64,000 bases of DNA from positions 89,058,785-89,122,784 of the forward strand of contig OX328126.1 in assembly GCA_946811695.1 (NCBI GenBank), read 5' to 3'. Shown here piece after piece: positions 53,248 through 63,647 of the stretch. This DNA is from Gonocerus acuteangulatus (taxonomy: Eukaryota; Arthropoda; Insecta; Hemiptera; Coreidae). A program made the position numbers and the translations under genes. Positions within the stretch are counted from its first letter, which is position 1; every line of letters starts with the position of its first letter. Under the pieces are notes generated by a model that worked only from the letters and a program-made list of their open reading frames with translations, was not told where the DNA came from and did not search any database.

Positions 53248-53986
53248 ATCCCCAAAAAAACATAAATGTGAAATAGAGGCCAAGTTCCTGCCACCACAAA
53301 GAAACACTCCCTTCCTCAAAAATATCCCCTCCTAAAACCCCCCAAAAACGCCTTACCATTCTACACTCCAAAAAAGTAGTATGGGTTGGTGTATTAATTC
53401 AACCAAAAATATTTGCCAATACAAGAGATGATACAAGAAAGAAATGGCCAAGTTCATTACTTGGAAGACCTCATAGTTACTTACTAAGAACAGTAAAGAC
53501 ACTTCAACTGACCTTTAAAAACAACAATAAAAATACTTATATCCAGTTACTAAAATATCACTTTCCTCAACCAGGTATATTCTTAAACTTGGCAATGTTT
53601 AGTTTTTATCTAAAGATAATTTCGGCACAAAAAAAACATTGCCAAGTTTAAGAATATACCTGGTTGAGGAAAGTGATATTTTAGTAACTGGATATAAGTA
53701 TTTTTATTGTTGTTTTTAAAGGTCAGTTGAAGTGTCTTTACTGTTCTTAGTAAGTAACTATGAGGTCTTCCAAGTAATGAACTTGGCCATTTCTTTCTTG
53801 TATCATCTCTTGTATTGGCAAATATTTTTGGTTGAATTAATACACCAACCCATACTACTTTTTTGGAGTGTAGAATGGTAAGGCGTTTTTGGGGGGTTTT
53901 AGGAGGGGATATTTTTGAGGAAGGGAGTGTTTCTTTGTGGTGGCAGGAACTTGGCCTCTATTTCACATTTATGTTTTTTTGGGGAT
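53248..53986. repeat. Apparently perfect inverted repeat, 353-bp arms, 33-bp loop
   Basis: The left arm 53248-53600 is the complement of 53634-53986; I found no mismatch on reading both through. The loop is 53601-53633. Arms carry no recognised gene. All other inverted repeats in this window are visibly diverged. The hairpin could be a very recent inverted duplication, a hairpin-RNA source, or a sequencing or assembly foldback artefact. Confidence 0.85.
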
Positions 53987-54129
53987 CTCATTGCTTTTTT
54001 CTAAGTATTAAATAGAATTTAGTTGCCGCATACCTACTGGCTTTTGTACTTCATATAAAACCAGGGTCTTTGGATTCTGCATAAGGTTCTCCATACTGCT
54101 TGATATTTGATACCAATAATCAACCTACA

Positions 54130-54360
54130 TACATCTAATCACTAGACTAGAAAAGTTAGAAGCTCTTCCAAATGACATTACTTTAGAGGACAAATTGATT
54201 GCTCTCTTTACTAAACTATTACACAGTAAAACACAGGAACCTTATCCCGAGGATAAAGATCACAATAGGGAAAGTGTAGAAGGCCTTCAAGAAAAATATA
54301 AGAACAAAAATGACTCGACTTTGAAAAACTTAGTATCTGTTTTGAAGTATATTATGCAGT
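54130..54360 (+). other. Unrecognised ~75-codon open frame without ATG
   Basis: A frame reads ITRLEKLEALPNDITLEDKL and continues hydrophilic and helix-prone to LKYIMQ, then a stop at about 54360. Non-random in appearance but I know no family. It could be a fragment of a transposon protein. Confidence 0.25.
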
Positions 54361-54550
54361 GAACCCCTACGACTTTATTTACTACATTTAAGAAAGAAGT
54401 CAGAACTGTTTTTAAGATGCGTCGAAATGTTTTTTAAAACATCAAATATAGGTTCTCCTTACCAAGACGATTCATTTGATACCCCACATGATGGGTTTCA
54501 GAAGGAATGATGGCATTTCGATGGAGCAAGAAGTAGAAAACGTCATAGGT

Positions 54551-55040
54551 AATATGACACTCCCGTATCAAGACCTACCTGCGTGCCAAGTTTGGTTAAA
54601 ATAGGCCAAACGGTGTGAATTGGTATAAGGAACAAACATACAGACAGACAGCTGAAAGACCTTTTTTACCTAGCCTAGTGCATTCCCCGGACCAAGGCCT
54701 ACCTGTGTGCCAAGTTTGGTCAAAATCGGTCAAATGGTGTGAATTTGTGTACGGAACAAACATGCAGACAGACAGCTGATAGACGATTTTGACTAGCCTA
54801 TGGCACTACCCGGATAAAGACCGACATGTGTGTCAAATTTTGTCAAAACCGGTCAAACGGTGTGTATTTGTATAAGGAACAAACAGACAAACAGACAGCT
54901 GATAGACAATTTTTCCTAGCCTATGATTCTCCCCGTATCAAGACCCATCTGTGTCCCAAGTTTGGTCAAAATCGGTCAAACGGTACGGATTTGTAAGAGG
55001 AACAAACATACAGACAGAAAGCTGGTATAAGATTTTTACC
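54551..55040 (+). repeat. Tandem repeat, ~123-bp unit, about 4 copies
   Basis: Each unit holds cctacctgtgtgccaagttt, ggtcaaaatcggtcaaacgg, aaggaacaaacatacagaca and gacagctgatagac. Marker spacing is 124, 123 and 123 bp. A shared segment (aaaacatcaaatataggttc...gatgggttt) lies on both sides at about 54437-54510 and 55070-55135, so the array sits inside a larger direct duplication. Confidence 0.8.
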
Positions 55041-55311
55041 GAGCCTGTATGCGTCTCTATTTGTTTCTTAAAACATCAAATATAGGTTCTTCATACCGAG
55101 ACAATTCATTTGATACTCCACATCATGGGTTTCGGACGGAATGACGGGTTTCCGATGGAAGTACAAAACTGGCACGCCCCCGCCCCGGAAGCGGAGTCAA
55201 ACACAACTTTTCGCGATTTTTCGATTTTTTCCTTTAATAACACCTTCATATCTATCTTCATGCAAAATTTCAAGTCTCTAGCATCATGGGAAGTGCCTAA
55301 TAATTTTGATG

Positions 55312-55350
55312 AGTCAGTGAGTGAGTGAGTGAGTGAGTGAGTGAGTGAGT
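55312..55350 (+). repeat. (GAGT)n microsatellite
   Basis: About nine GAGT steps (gtgagtgagtgagtgagtga). It lies between the 123-bp and 145-bp arrays. Confidence 0.9.
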
Positions 55351-55599
55351 CCTATAAATCCCGATTTTCGATCGCTTATATCTCAGAAACTATTCGATGT
55401 AGAATTATGAAAATTTCCAGTTTTACTCACATCCAGTAGTTTAATACCTGTGTAAAATTTCATAAATTTATCTTCACCTGGTTGAAAGTTATGAGAGGGT
55501 AAAAATCGGCTCTAAGACCGCCTGTAATATACACACAGTATGCTTAGGCCGGACCGGAACTTGGCCTGGCGCACTACCGTGCGCCTAGATTAGTAATTT

Positions 55600-56180
55600 G
55601 GGTCCGGAGTAAACCCCCCCTCCTAAAGAACCGATTTAGTTTATTTTTACAACACATATTTACCTGTAGATTACCACTACGAATAAAGAGTTTCGTCGAA
55701 ATATACCAAAAATCACGGTTGGTAGTGGTGAATTGGTATTGTGGGTCTGGAGTAACCCCCCCCCTCCTAATGAACCGATTTAGTTTATTTTTACAACACA
55801 TATTTACCTGTAGATTACCACTATGAATACCGAGTTTCGTCGAAATATACCAAAAATCATGGCTGGTAGTGGCGAATTGGTATTGTCGGTCCAGAGTAAA
55901 CCCCCCCCCCTCCTTATGAACTGATTTAGTTCATTTTTATATCTCACTTTTCTCTCAATATTACTACTACGAATACCAAGTTTCGTTGAAATATAACAAA
56001 TATTACGGCTGAAATGGTCAAATTAGTGTTTTGGGCTCGGGGTAAACCCCCCCTTCCGGTGGACCGATTTTGGTGGTTAACGAACTCGTTCAATCGTTTG
56101 CTAATTGAATGCTATATACCAAGTTTCGTGGCGAAAAAACAAAAACTCTGGCCGCTATCGTGTTAACAGACACATATATA
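55600..56180 (+). repeat. Tandem repeat, ~145-bp unit, about 4 copies
   Basis: Units begin ccggagtaaaccccccc and contain gatttagtttatttttacaa, cgagtttcgtcgaaatatac and ggctggtagtggcgaattgg. Marker spacing is 143, 144 and 146 bp. Units diverge from left to right and the array ends at a short TATA run. Confidence 0.8.
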
Positions 56181-57198
56181 TAGATATATATAAATTTTAA
56201 CGGGGGTCATTTTCGCTGTCTACTAGGTAGGATCGATAAAGATTTGAAGAAATTTTTCAAAAATTCCTTCATGAGTCCAACCTCAATAGCTACTTTCCTT
56301 CGGAGGAAAGTGCTAAAAGGCGGATCAAACTGGTCAAACAAGGAATCCTTTTATGTACTTATACCAGCCTCTGAAGTCACCTTAGTCAAAACAATTGTTG
56401 GAGACTGGGCGAGAATTGAGAATATAGGCATTTGGCAAAGAATCCGAACCCAAAGATACTCAAAACAATGCACAGGCATGATATTTAAAAAACAAATAAG
56501 AGCAATACCATCCTCCCATAGAAAAGCTATGATGGGGACTGCACCTCTTTACAAAGGCAAGGATGTATAAGTGTTTATACAATATGGGGCTAGCTAGAAC
56601 CTCCCTATGCAGGATATGAGGACTAGAGGAGGAAGCATTCTTAATGTGATAAACCAGGGCATCGCAATTGCAAGAAGATAATTCGTGTACTCGGTAGTAA
56701 GAAGGTAGGAGGTAATCAACCCGGGGCGTGGCCTGGGATGAGACCACAGAAGATGTGAGTGTTTGTTAAGGATGCAAGGCTAATGTAGGTGACCCAGCAG
56801 TTCACAATATACTTTCCTCTCAGTGGGGGGGGGGGGGGGAAGGATTCAAGCTAATCCAATATATACACACAAATTTGAACCGACCGTATTTTCATGACCC
56901 ATGGATTCTGAGACAGGGACAATCCTAATCCATTTAGTAAGCATTTTTGCTTCTTTAAGAGTTTATATAAAATATATATTTTAAAAATATATTAGAAACA
57001 AGAAGCCTTTATTATTTATGAAAAGAAGAACACTATTTTTTATTTGTTACAGGAAGTTGCATTTTGATGAATTTCTTTACATTTTTTTGACATTAAATAA
57101 ATATGTTTTTTGAATATAATTTAGAATAATAAACAAATTTGATTACGTTAAATTTGATAGGAAAATGTTAGTCATATTAGTTTATAATTTATTTTATT
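56181..57198. other. No gene recognised
   Basis: A 108-codon frame at 56244-56570 matches nothing I recognise, and the rest is AT-rich with a 14-base G run at about 56826. Confidence 0.4.
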
Positions 57199-58005
57199 CA
57201 AAAGGTGTCCCACAAGGCAGCATCCTAGGTCCTGTTCTATTCCTCCTGTACACCGCAGATATCCCAACCTATCCAACTTCACATTAAAGAAACTATGCTG
57301 ATGATACAGCCCTCTTTTCCTCTTCCGCTGATCACTCTACGTCTACCCAACAATTAAAAATGCATTTTGAGTCTAACAAAAAATGGCACAACTTGTGGAA
57401 AATTAAAATGAACTCAGAAAAGTGCTTTCATGTAATATTCACTCTTAATAAGAGCACTTGCCCTCTTGTCTTCATTTGCAGCAGTCGACTTCCAGCACCT
57501 AATGAAGTGCGTTACCTAGGACTTCTACTAGACACCAGACTCACATGAAACCCACACACACACGACTGAAAAGACAAGAGCTGAACTGTAGATATGGAAT
57601 CCTATGATGACTACTTGGAGCTTCTTCAAAGCTTACGACACAAACTCACTATAAAAAAAAAACAAAAAAAAAACCATAATCAGACGTATTTGGACTTACG
57701 AACTTGAATTATGGAGAACACTCAAAAAATACAACAAATACAAGCATTCCAATCCAAATTCCTTCGTAGAATAGTCAATGTGCCCTTTTATATCTCCAAC
57801 AAAACCCTTCATAACGACCTAAGAATTCCCTACATTAAAGATCTCACAAAATCCCTATTCCTAACGTTTCATTCCAAATTATCATCTCACCCAAATCCTT
57901 GAGGCCAATCCCTTTCCACTCGAACCCATCCTAAAGGCCTTCCCAAGAGGCTTAGAGACTTTGGCCCTAAGGCCAGCTCCTCTTACAGTGTTTAAAAATT
58001 AAAAA
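57199..58005 (+). pseudogene. 5'-truncated jockey-like LINE reverse transcriptase remnant
   Basis: Begins inside the RT domain with GVPQGSILGPVLFLLYTADI, then (after a stop) the catalytic YADDTALFSS and later EVRYLGLLLDTRLT. Those are RT blocks 4, 5 and the downstream YLGV..D..L.W motif of jockey-type non-LTR elements. Frames are broken by several stops and shifts. 5' truncation is typical of LINE insertion; the 3' end is near an A-rich run around 58000. Dead copy. Confidence 0.8.
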
Positions 58006-59627
58006 AATGTTAACATTGCTTAGGAAGGTCAACAATTATTGGCTTTTTCTAAATACAATTAACTGTTCTGTAATACTTAAGTGAGTGCAATTAATTATTT
58101 TACTATAAATTTAAAGATATTAAATAAACATTAATTTATAAGAAAATAAAATAAAAAACAAAACAAAATCTTATTCAAAAGAAAAAAAAATGCTTAAATT
58201 TGAAATAATTTTGGTCAATTACTAAATAGCTATTGCCATGTATAGAATTCTGTGGATGGGATAATTATCTTAATAGAAATTGATTGTGAGCTCAATGTCT
58301 ATTTTCGTGCACTTATTATTACATTTTCTTCTGACGAGATATTAAAAGTACATTTGCACTGTATCCATCAAAAACAACCCAATTCCACACTGTGTAAAGA
58401 GGTGCCAACCCCTTTTACTTTATTGTATTTATGGAACTTTTTTATTCAAATTCTTACCTCAATAAATTTTAGCTACATTTACTGCAAAATTTAATATCTG
58501 TAACAGATCAATACCTAAAAACCTAAATGTTGCAAAAAGACAAAATATAAATTTCACACATCTTACTGCATCGGGATAAATTATGAAATACAATAAAGAA
58601 TGAAAATTTGTGGTGCTTAAAATTTGTTTATGTTTTATTCAAAATTACATTAAAAATACATATTTTTTGTGGAGAAAATTTTCAGAAGTTGTGTTCAGAT
58701 TAAACATATATGTAGGTTTAAATAAATAAAATTTATTGGACTTTGTTTCAGGGTTACATAACTTAACTTATGTAAATATGACACTGTCTGTCTATAATAA
58801 AATCGGCTCAACTCAAGCTGTTGAGTTCTAGGAACAGTGTATATTCCAGTAACTTGCCACAAATTACAGGTAGGAAGTATTTTTCTTAAGCTAAAGATTT
58901 AAAAATAAATTAAGAGAGACTGAATTCATTGTGGTTTAATAAGTGTAAAAAAAGTTTCACTAAACTATTAGGTCAAAAAAATGTCTACATAATTAGATTT
59001 AAAAATGTAGAATAGAAGAAACTAAATACCTCAAATCTGGATTATTACTTGTGTAAAGTATCACCAAACACATTTTAATAACACAAGAAACAACGACGAA
59101 AAAGATTATAGACACAAAAGCAATATAAACTTCGTTATGTTCAAACTGCTCTAAAAGTATGCATATAGAATAAGCAACGATTTTGATGTCCAGGGTTTCC
59201 TATGATTTCCGTCCAATTTGAAAATACAAAACATGCAACTGAATATAACAATATTAAATAAAGCCAAGCTAAATTAAACATAAATTTACGTAAAATATAA
59301 AGCAAGTTTTTGATAAAATTGGTCTTGAAGAAGTCCTTAATAAAAAAATATTCTTACATCGAAAAGCAGGAGAAGGGGGGCGCCGGTAAACTTTCTAAAC
59401 CAGCGCCAGGCAAACTTTTACATGAAAGGACCATTGGTAAAACGAACTGCGTCATGTTAGCGCGTTTCCCTACTTATCCCTAGCGTCATTTTGAAACCAT
59501 AATCTATTAAAAACTGAAGAAAATAGATAAAAAGACTTCAAAGGAACGATACTAACCGATCTCTCTGACAGATTTCTCTAACAAAAATTGCACAATGAAG
59601 GTCGATATTGCCGGGGTTCGGACGTGG
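58006..59627. other. AT-rich stretch, nothing recognised
   Basis: About 1.6 kb without a supported gene or RNA. Confidence 0.45.
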
Positions 59628-59660
59628 TTGATATATATATATATATATATATAAAAAAAA

Positions 59661-60002
59661 AATCAGTCCCGTAACAGGCCACAAGGGCCCAGAGGGGCAG
59701 ATACTGTAGAGGTATCTGATTCTTGACCATACGGCACACTAGGGAGATAGTGTGGTCAATACTATGCTCCGGCCGCCTGATTTTCCCCTTGGCTGCTTCG
59801 ACTGCTAGAGTCATTAGCACCCAAGGTACCCATTATTAATTAAATTAATTAAAGGCTGGGTGAGCCTAGGGACGATCTGGGACCCCAAATCCAACCCTCG
59901 AGCGGCAGCACTAGAAGAAAAAATCTTTAGTGCGCGCTCGGGTTTTGAACCTGGTCCTCCAGTTCGTTAGTCGAGTGCTCTACCACTGAGCTAACCTCGC
60001 CC

Positions 60003-60004
<2 letters not shown>
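59661..60004 (-). mobile_element. tRNA-derived SINE, family 1, copy 4
   Basis: Nearly identical to copy 1 at 2461-2805. Head on the minus strand: gggggcgaggttagctcag and ggttcaaaacccgagcg; body and gttacgggactgatt end intact. Like copy 1 it sits between two TA runs (59628-59652 and 60005-60057). Confidence 0.88.

Positions 60005-60057
<53 letters not shown>
60005..60057. repeat. (AT)n microsatellite
   Basis: Uninterrupted AT run directly 5' of the SINE head and directly before the MITE fragment. Confidence 0.9.
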
Positions 60058-60060
<3 letters not shown>

Positions 60061-60177
60061 GGGCGTATATAGAAAATAATTTCGGGAGGGGCTGGGATAA
60101 TTTCAGGGGGGCTGAGAACATTTGGGGGATATGGAATAGTGACAATCTAGAACACGGAATAGTTAGCCAATTACACC
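60058..60177 (+). mobile_element. hAT-type MITE, copy D, left part only
   Basis: Starts CATGGGCGTATATAGAAAAT and follows copy C as far as gaatagttagccaattacacc, where the LTR begins. The other half is not in the window and should lie beyond the retrotransposon. No left-flank duplication can be judged within the AT run. Confidence 0.75.
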
Positions 60178-60355
60178 TGTAGCATCTCATGTATATTAAT
60201 TAAATCATATGGCATTAACATATGTTTTGTAATTATTAAGTGTTTTGGAATTAACATATGTTTTGTAATTATGTAGTGTGTTTATTATGGTTATCTGAAA
60301 AATATATTATTATTCATTCTTTGATCAACAATTCTGTACTAGTATTTATACCACA
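60178..60355 (+). mobile_element. 5' LTR of a Ty3/Gypsy retrotransposon
   Basis: TGTAGCATC...TATACCACA, 178 bp, ending three bases before a primer-binding site. It interrupts a MITE. It contains an internal imperfect repeat (ggcattaacatatgttttgt / ggaattaacatatgttttgt). The 3' LTR lies outside the window, so boundaries rest on TG...CA ends, the MITE break and the primer site. Confidence 0.65.
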
Positions 60356-60357
60356 TA

Positions 60358-61092
60358 ATGGCGACGAGGGGAAAAACTAAACGTACAAGAAGAAGAAAAC
60401 AGCAAGTAAGTGACTATGAGTTAGATAGTGAAAGTGAAGTGGAAGTGTGTTCAGACATGAAAACCTTGACACTGAAGGAGTTTAATGTAGACTGTTTTAA
60501 TCCAACTACAGAAGATTGGGAATATTGGATAAAGAGGTTCAATATAGCAACAAGGGCATGCAGAATGCAAGATGACAACCTGAAATCAAACTTTCTACTG
60601 GCAAAAATGAGTTCTGATCCTTTTAAATATTTGGTGGATTATTTTTATCCTCAAGATGTTGAAAAGGTAACAACAAAAGAATTGATATCCGTTCTTTCCA
60701 AACATTATGGACGGCAAGACAATTCTTTGAGTGAAAGACTCAAATTCAACCAGCTGCACAGGTATGACAATGAACGTCTTTGGGATTTCATTGCTAGATT
60801 AAGATCCCAGGCGGCCAAATGTTCACTCAAGGATTCACTAAAAGATCACATGAGAGATCAGTTAGTATTTGGCATAAATTCTGGTGATTGGCAACAAGAA
60901 ATTTTGAGAAAGTATCCATCAGCTGAAAGTAGTTTCGATGAAATTGAACAGTTCCTGATGATTCTTGAAAACGCCCAAATCCAACAAAATACTATGCTAC
61001 AATGGGAACATCGAAAACTCAGTTCAGTTAATGCTGTAGTGACCAACAAGCGAGGTCGTCCATTGGGAGAGATAAACCGAAGATCACATTAG
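60358..61092 (+). CDS. Ty3/Gypsy Gag (matrix/capsid part)
   Basis: 244 codons. A basic N-terminus (GKTKRTRRRKQQ) and an acidic stretch precede a capsid-like helical region (WEYWIKRFNIATRACR, FKYLVDYFYP, LSERLKFNQLHRYDNERLWD, IARLRSQA). No nucleocapsid knuckle is in this frame; the knuckles lie in the next frame, reached by a -1 shift near 61040-61070. The first ATG lies inside the primer-binding site; the next Met is codon 34. The ORF is otherwise intact. The -1 shift could be programmed or a deletion. Confidence 0.8.
   Translation: MATRGKTKRTRRRKQQVSDYELDSESEVEVCSDMKTLTLKEFNVDCFNPTTEDWEYWIKRFNIATRACRMQDDNLKSNFLLAKMSSDPFKYLVDYFYPQDVEKVTTKELISVLSKHYGRQDNSLSERLKFNQLHRYDNERLWDFIARLRSQAAKCSLKDSLKDHMRDQLVFGINSGDWQQEILRKYPSAESSFDEIEQFLMILENAQIQQNTMLQWEHRKLSSVNAVVTNKRGRPLGEINRRSH
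60359..60369 (+). promoter_or_regulatory. Primer-binding site, tRNA-Ser type
   Basis: TGGCGACGAGG is complementary to a tRNA 3' end ...CCTCGTCGCCA, which is that of tRNA-Ser(GCU)-type serine tRNAs. Serine primers are reported for Mag-lineage Ty3/Gypsy elements. It overlaps the first codons of gag. Confidence 0.65.
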
Positions 61093-61748
61093 TAAAAGGG
61101 AAAGATTGTTTCAAGTGCGGTAACAAAGTGCATAGAAAACTTCAAGATTTCCCTGCTTTTGGCTCAGTCTGTAATTATTGCAAACCGTTGAATCACTGGG
61201 CTCGCGTCTGTTTGAAAACGGGCTCTGTAGTAGTTGCTAAAGAGTCTAGGAATATGGACAGAGTGATCAAGAGCGACAGCTGTACTTCAGACAGTGAGTC
61301 AGACCACCAAAATGTTAGCAACATAAGAAATTTGCAGGTGGGTTCGGAAGCTTACTTGAAGGTAAAAATTAATGGTAAAGAGGTTGAAATGTTATACGAT
61401 TCTGGAGCGGCGAAGTCTGTGATTAGTGAGTCTATATGGCGACGTATAGGTGCACCAAAGCTGAAGAAATCGTCCAGTCTGTTAGCATATACTGGATTGG
61501 CGCTGGAAACTCTGGGCAACATCAAGGTAAAAGTGGAGGCTTTCAACAAAATCCTCATATTACCAGTTACGGTGGTAAAAGAAGAGGATGTGCTACTTTT
61601 TGGTATGAAGTGGATCTTGGCATTCAATCTTCCCTTGCCTCCAGGGGCAACAATTCGTAAAATTGGGGCAGATCAAATAGTAGAAAAAACATTGGGGCGT
61701 GAGGAGTTGTGTGGAGATGTTTCAGCTCTCTTACAGCAATATGAATAA
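61032..61748 (+). CDS. Ty3/Gypsy nucleocapsid knuckles and protease
   Basis: The frame opens at 61032, overlapping gag by ~60 bp in the -1 frame. The first zinc knuckle is degenerate: CFKCGNKVH is followed by no Cys at the expected place. The second is canonical CX2CX4HX4C (CNYCKPLNHWARVC). The protease shows LYDSGAAKSVI with the retropepsin DSG active site, then KVEAFN and LFGMKWI-type strands. It ends at TAA 61746-61748. The same frame continues as reverse transcriptase, so this stop interrupts a pol-type polyprotein. Confidence 0.8.
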   Translation, partial: CCSDQQARSSIGRDKPKITLVKGKDCFKCGNKVHRKLQDFPAFGSVCNYCKPLNHWARVCLKTGSVVVAKESRNMDRVIKSDSCTSDSESDHQNVSNIRNLQVGSEAYLKVKINGKEVEMLYDSGAAKSVISESIWRRIGAPKLKKSSSLLAYTGLALETLGNIKVKVEAFNKILILPVTVVKEEDVLLFGMKWILAFNLPLPPGATIRKIGADQIVEKTLGREELCGDVSALLQQYE

Positions 61749-63647
61749 TTATTCAGGGATGGTACTGGAATCATTAATACAACAAAAGCAGTCATACATT
61801 TGAAAGAAGGAGCAGTACCGATCATTTTCAAACCAAGAAGATTGCCATTTGCTTTGCAGCCTGTTGTTGTAAAAGAGTTGCAGAGGCTGGAGGACGACGG
61901 AATTCTAGAAAGGGTTGACCCTATGATCACACCAATTGAGTGGGCCTCACCGATTGTGGCAATTACCAAAGCTAATGGAAAAGTAAGAATATGTGCTGAC
62001 TTCAAAGTAACGATCAACCAATACATTCATTCTGATTTTCATCAATTGCCAAATGTGGAAGAGCTGATGGCAAAGCTATGTGGAGGAAAGCTCTTTTCTG
62101 TTGTGGATCTCAAGAATGTCTACTTGCAGATGATTGTGGAAGAAAATTCTAGGAAGTACACTACAATTGCAACACATAAAGGATTCTATCAATACAAGAG
62201 AATGCCTTTTGGGGTTTCTTTTGCACCTGGGCTGTTCCAACGCACAATGGAACATATTTTAACAGGGTTGTCAGGAGTAGCATGCTTACTGGATGACATA
62301 ATAGTGACCGGAAGTGATAGAGCTGAACATTTAAAACGACTCGAAATGGTTCTCGAAAGATTGAAACAAGCAGGCTTGCGCATTCAAAGTTCTAAATGTA
62401 GATGGTTTCAAGAGCAAGTTGTTTTTCTCGGCCATCAAATTGATAAAACAGGAATTCAGCCTACCAAGAATCATTTAAAAGCAATGTTAGAAATGCCAGA
62501 ACCTACTAATGCGAAAGAACTTCGAGCGTTTTTGGGCGCTATAAACTATTGCAGTAAATTCATTCCACATTTACAAGGACAGTGCGTATTGCTTCATGAA
62601 CTTCTCAAGAAAAATGTTAAATGGAGATGGACAGCTGTAGAGTCTGGAATTATTAACAATCTAAAAGCACTCTTAACATCTGCTCCAGTTCTGGCCCACT
62701 ACGACCCAACGCTGCCCCTAATAGTGGCCTCAGATGCAAGTGACAAGGGGGTAGGTGCGGTTCTGTCCCACAAGTTTCCAGATAACTCAGAAAGGCCTAT
62801 TGCTTATGCATCAAGAACATTGAGGAAATCTGAATGTAACTATTCGGCGCTTGACAAAGAAACGCTGGGAATTATTTTCGCCCTTTCGAAATTTCGGCAG
62901 TATTTGCTAGGGCGACATTTTGTGCTGAGAACTTATCATAAACCACTAGCCTATTTGTTGGGGCAAAACACGGGAATACCTAAGCTTGCAGCAAACAGGC
63001 TTACCAGATGGGCTCTGGTTTTAGCGTCGTTCGACTATGAAATTGAACACCAGGCAGGGAAACTTAATGCGCCTGCAGACATATTATCTCGCCTCCCACT
63101 GAGAGAACTAAATAGGTCACAGGAAGAAGAAGATGGTAACAGTTTTGGAAAGAAGATTCTACAGCTCAGATTAGATGATCTAGCTTTAAGTAAAAAGTTG
63201 CTGAAGCTGGAGACGAAATGTGATACACTTTTGTCACAGGTTGTGAAGTACATAAAAATAGGTTGGCCAGACACAAAGATTTCTTTACCTGCAGAACTTC
63301 ACACATACTTTGAAAAGAGAAATGAAATGTCAATAGAAGAGGATCTGTTATTATGGGGTGGAAGACTGGTGATTCCGGCAAGAATTCAAAAATCGGTCCT
63401 TGGGGTTTTGCACGAAGGGCACCCGGGAATATCAGGGATGCTGGCAGTTGCAAGATACCACGTCTGGTGGCCAAATATTGATCGCGTTATTGACTCTCAC
63501 GTTCAAAGCTGTTCATCATGCCAAGAACACAGAATGAAAGAACCCGAGGTACCACCGTTCTCATGGAGTGTGCCCTCAGAAGCGTGGAGCCGTCTTCACG
63601 TTGATTTCTGTGGTCCTTTCGAAGGAAAGTATTGGCTGATCTTCTGA
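61749..63647 (+). CDS. Ty3/Gypsy reverse transcriptase, RNase H, start of integrase
   Basis: Continues the protease frame after its TAA. RT shows AITKANGKVRICADF, the Y.Y.RMPFG..FAP block and catalytic CLLDDIIVTG. The connection and RNase H show VASDASDKGVGAVLSH and YASRTL, with the usual TDHKPL block reading RTYHKPL (Asp to Tyr). HEGHPGIS...CSSCQ is the integrase HHCC zinc domain, and LHVDFCGPF holds the first core Asp. The frame ends in TGA at 63645-63647. The order RT-RNase H-integrase is that of Ty3/Gypsy. Three visible lesions mean it is probably inactive. Confidence 0.85.
   Translation, partial: LFRDGTGIINTTKAVIHLKEGAVPIIFKPRRLPFALQPVVVKELQRLEDDGILERVDPMITPIEWASPIVAITKANGKVRICADFKVTINQYIHSDFHQLPNVEELMAKLCGGKLFSVVDLKNVYLQMIVEENSRKYTTIATHKGFYQYKRMPFGVSFAPGLFQRTMEHILTGLSGVACLLDDIIVTGSDRAEHLKRLEMVLERLKQAGLRIQSSKCRWFQEQVVFLGHQIDKTGIQPTKNHLKAMLEMPEPTNAKELRAFLGAINYCSKFIPHLQGQCVLLHELLKKNVKWRWTAVESGIINNLKALLTSAPVLAHYDPTLPLIVASDASDKGVGAVLSHKFPDNSERPIAYASRTLRKSECNYSALDKETLGIIFALSKFRQYLLGRHFVLRTYHKPLAYLLGQNTGIPKLAANRLTRWALVLASFDYEIEHQAGKLNAPADILSRLPLRELNRSQEEEDGNSFGKKILQLRLDDLALSKKLLKLETKCDTLLSQVVKYIKIGWPDTKISLPAELHTYFEKRNEMSIEEDLLLWGGRLVIPARIQKSVLGVLHEGHPGISGMLAVARYHVWWPNIDRVIDSHVQSCSSCQEHRMKEPEVPPFSWSVPSEAWSRLHVDFCGPFEGKYWLIF

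Noticed and set aside
54551..56180. CRISPR-like direct repeats
   Set aside because: Units are 123-146 bp contiguous tandem repeats with no short-repeat/unique-spacer alternation, in a eukaryotic context.
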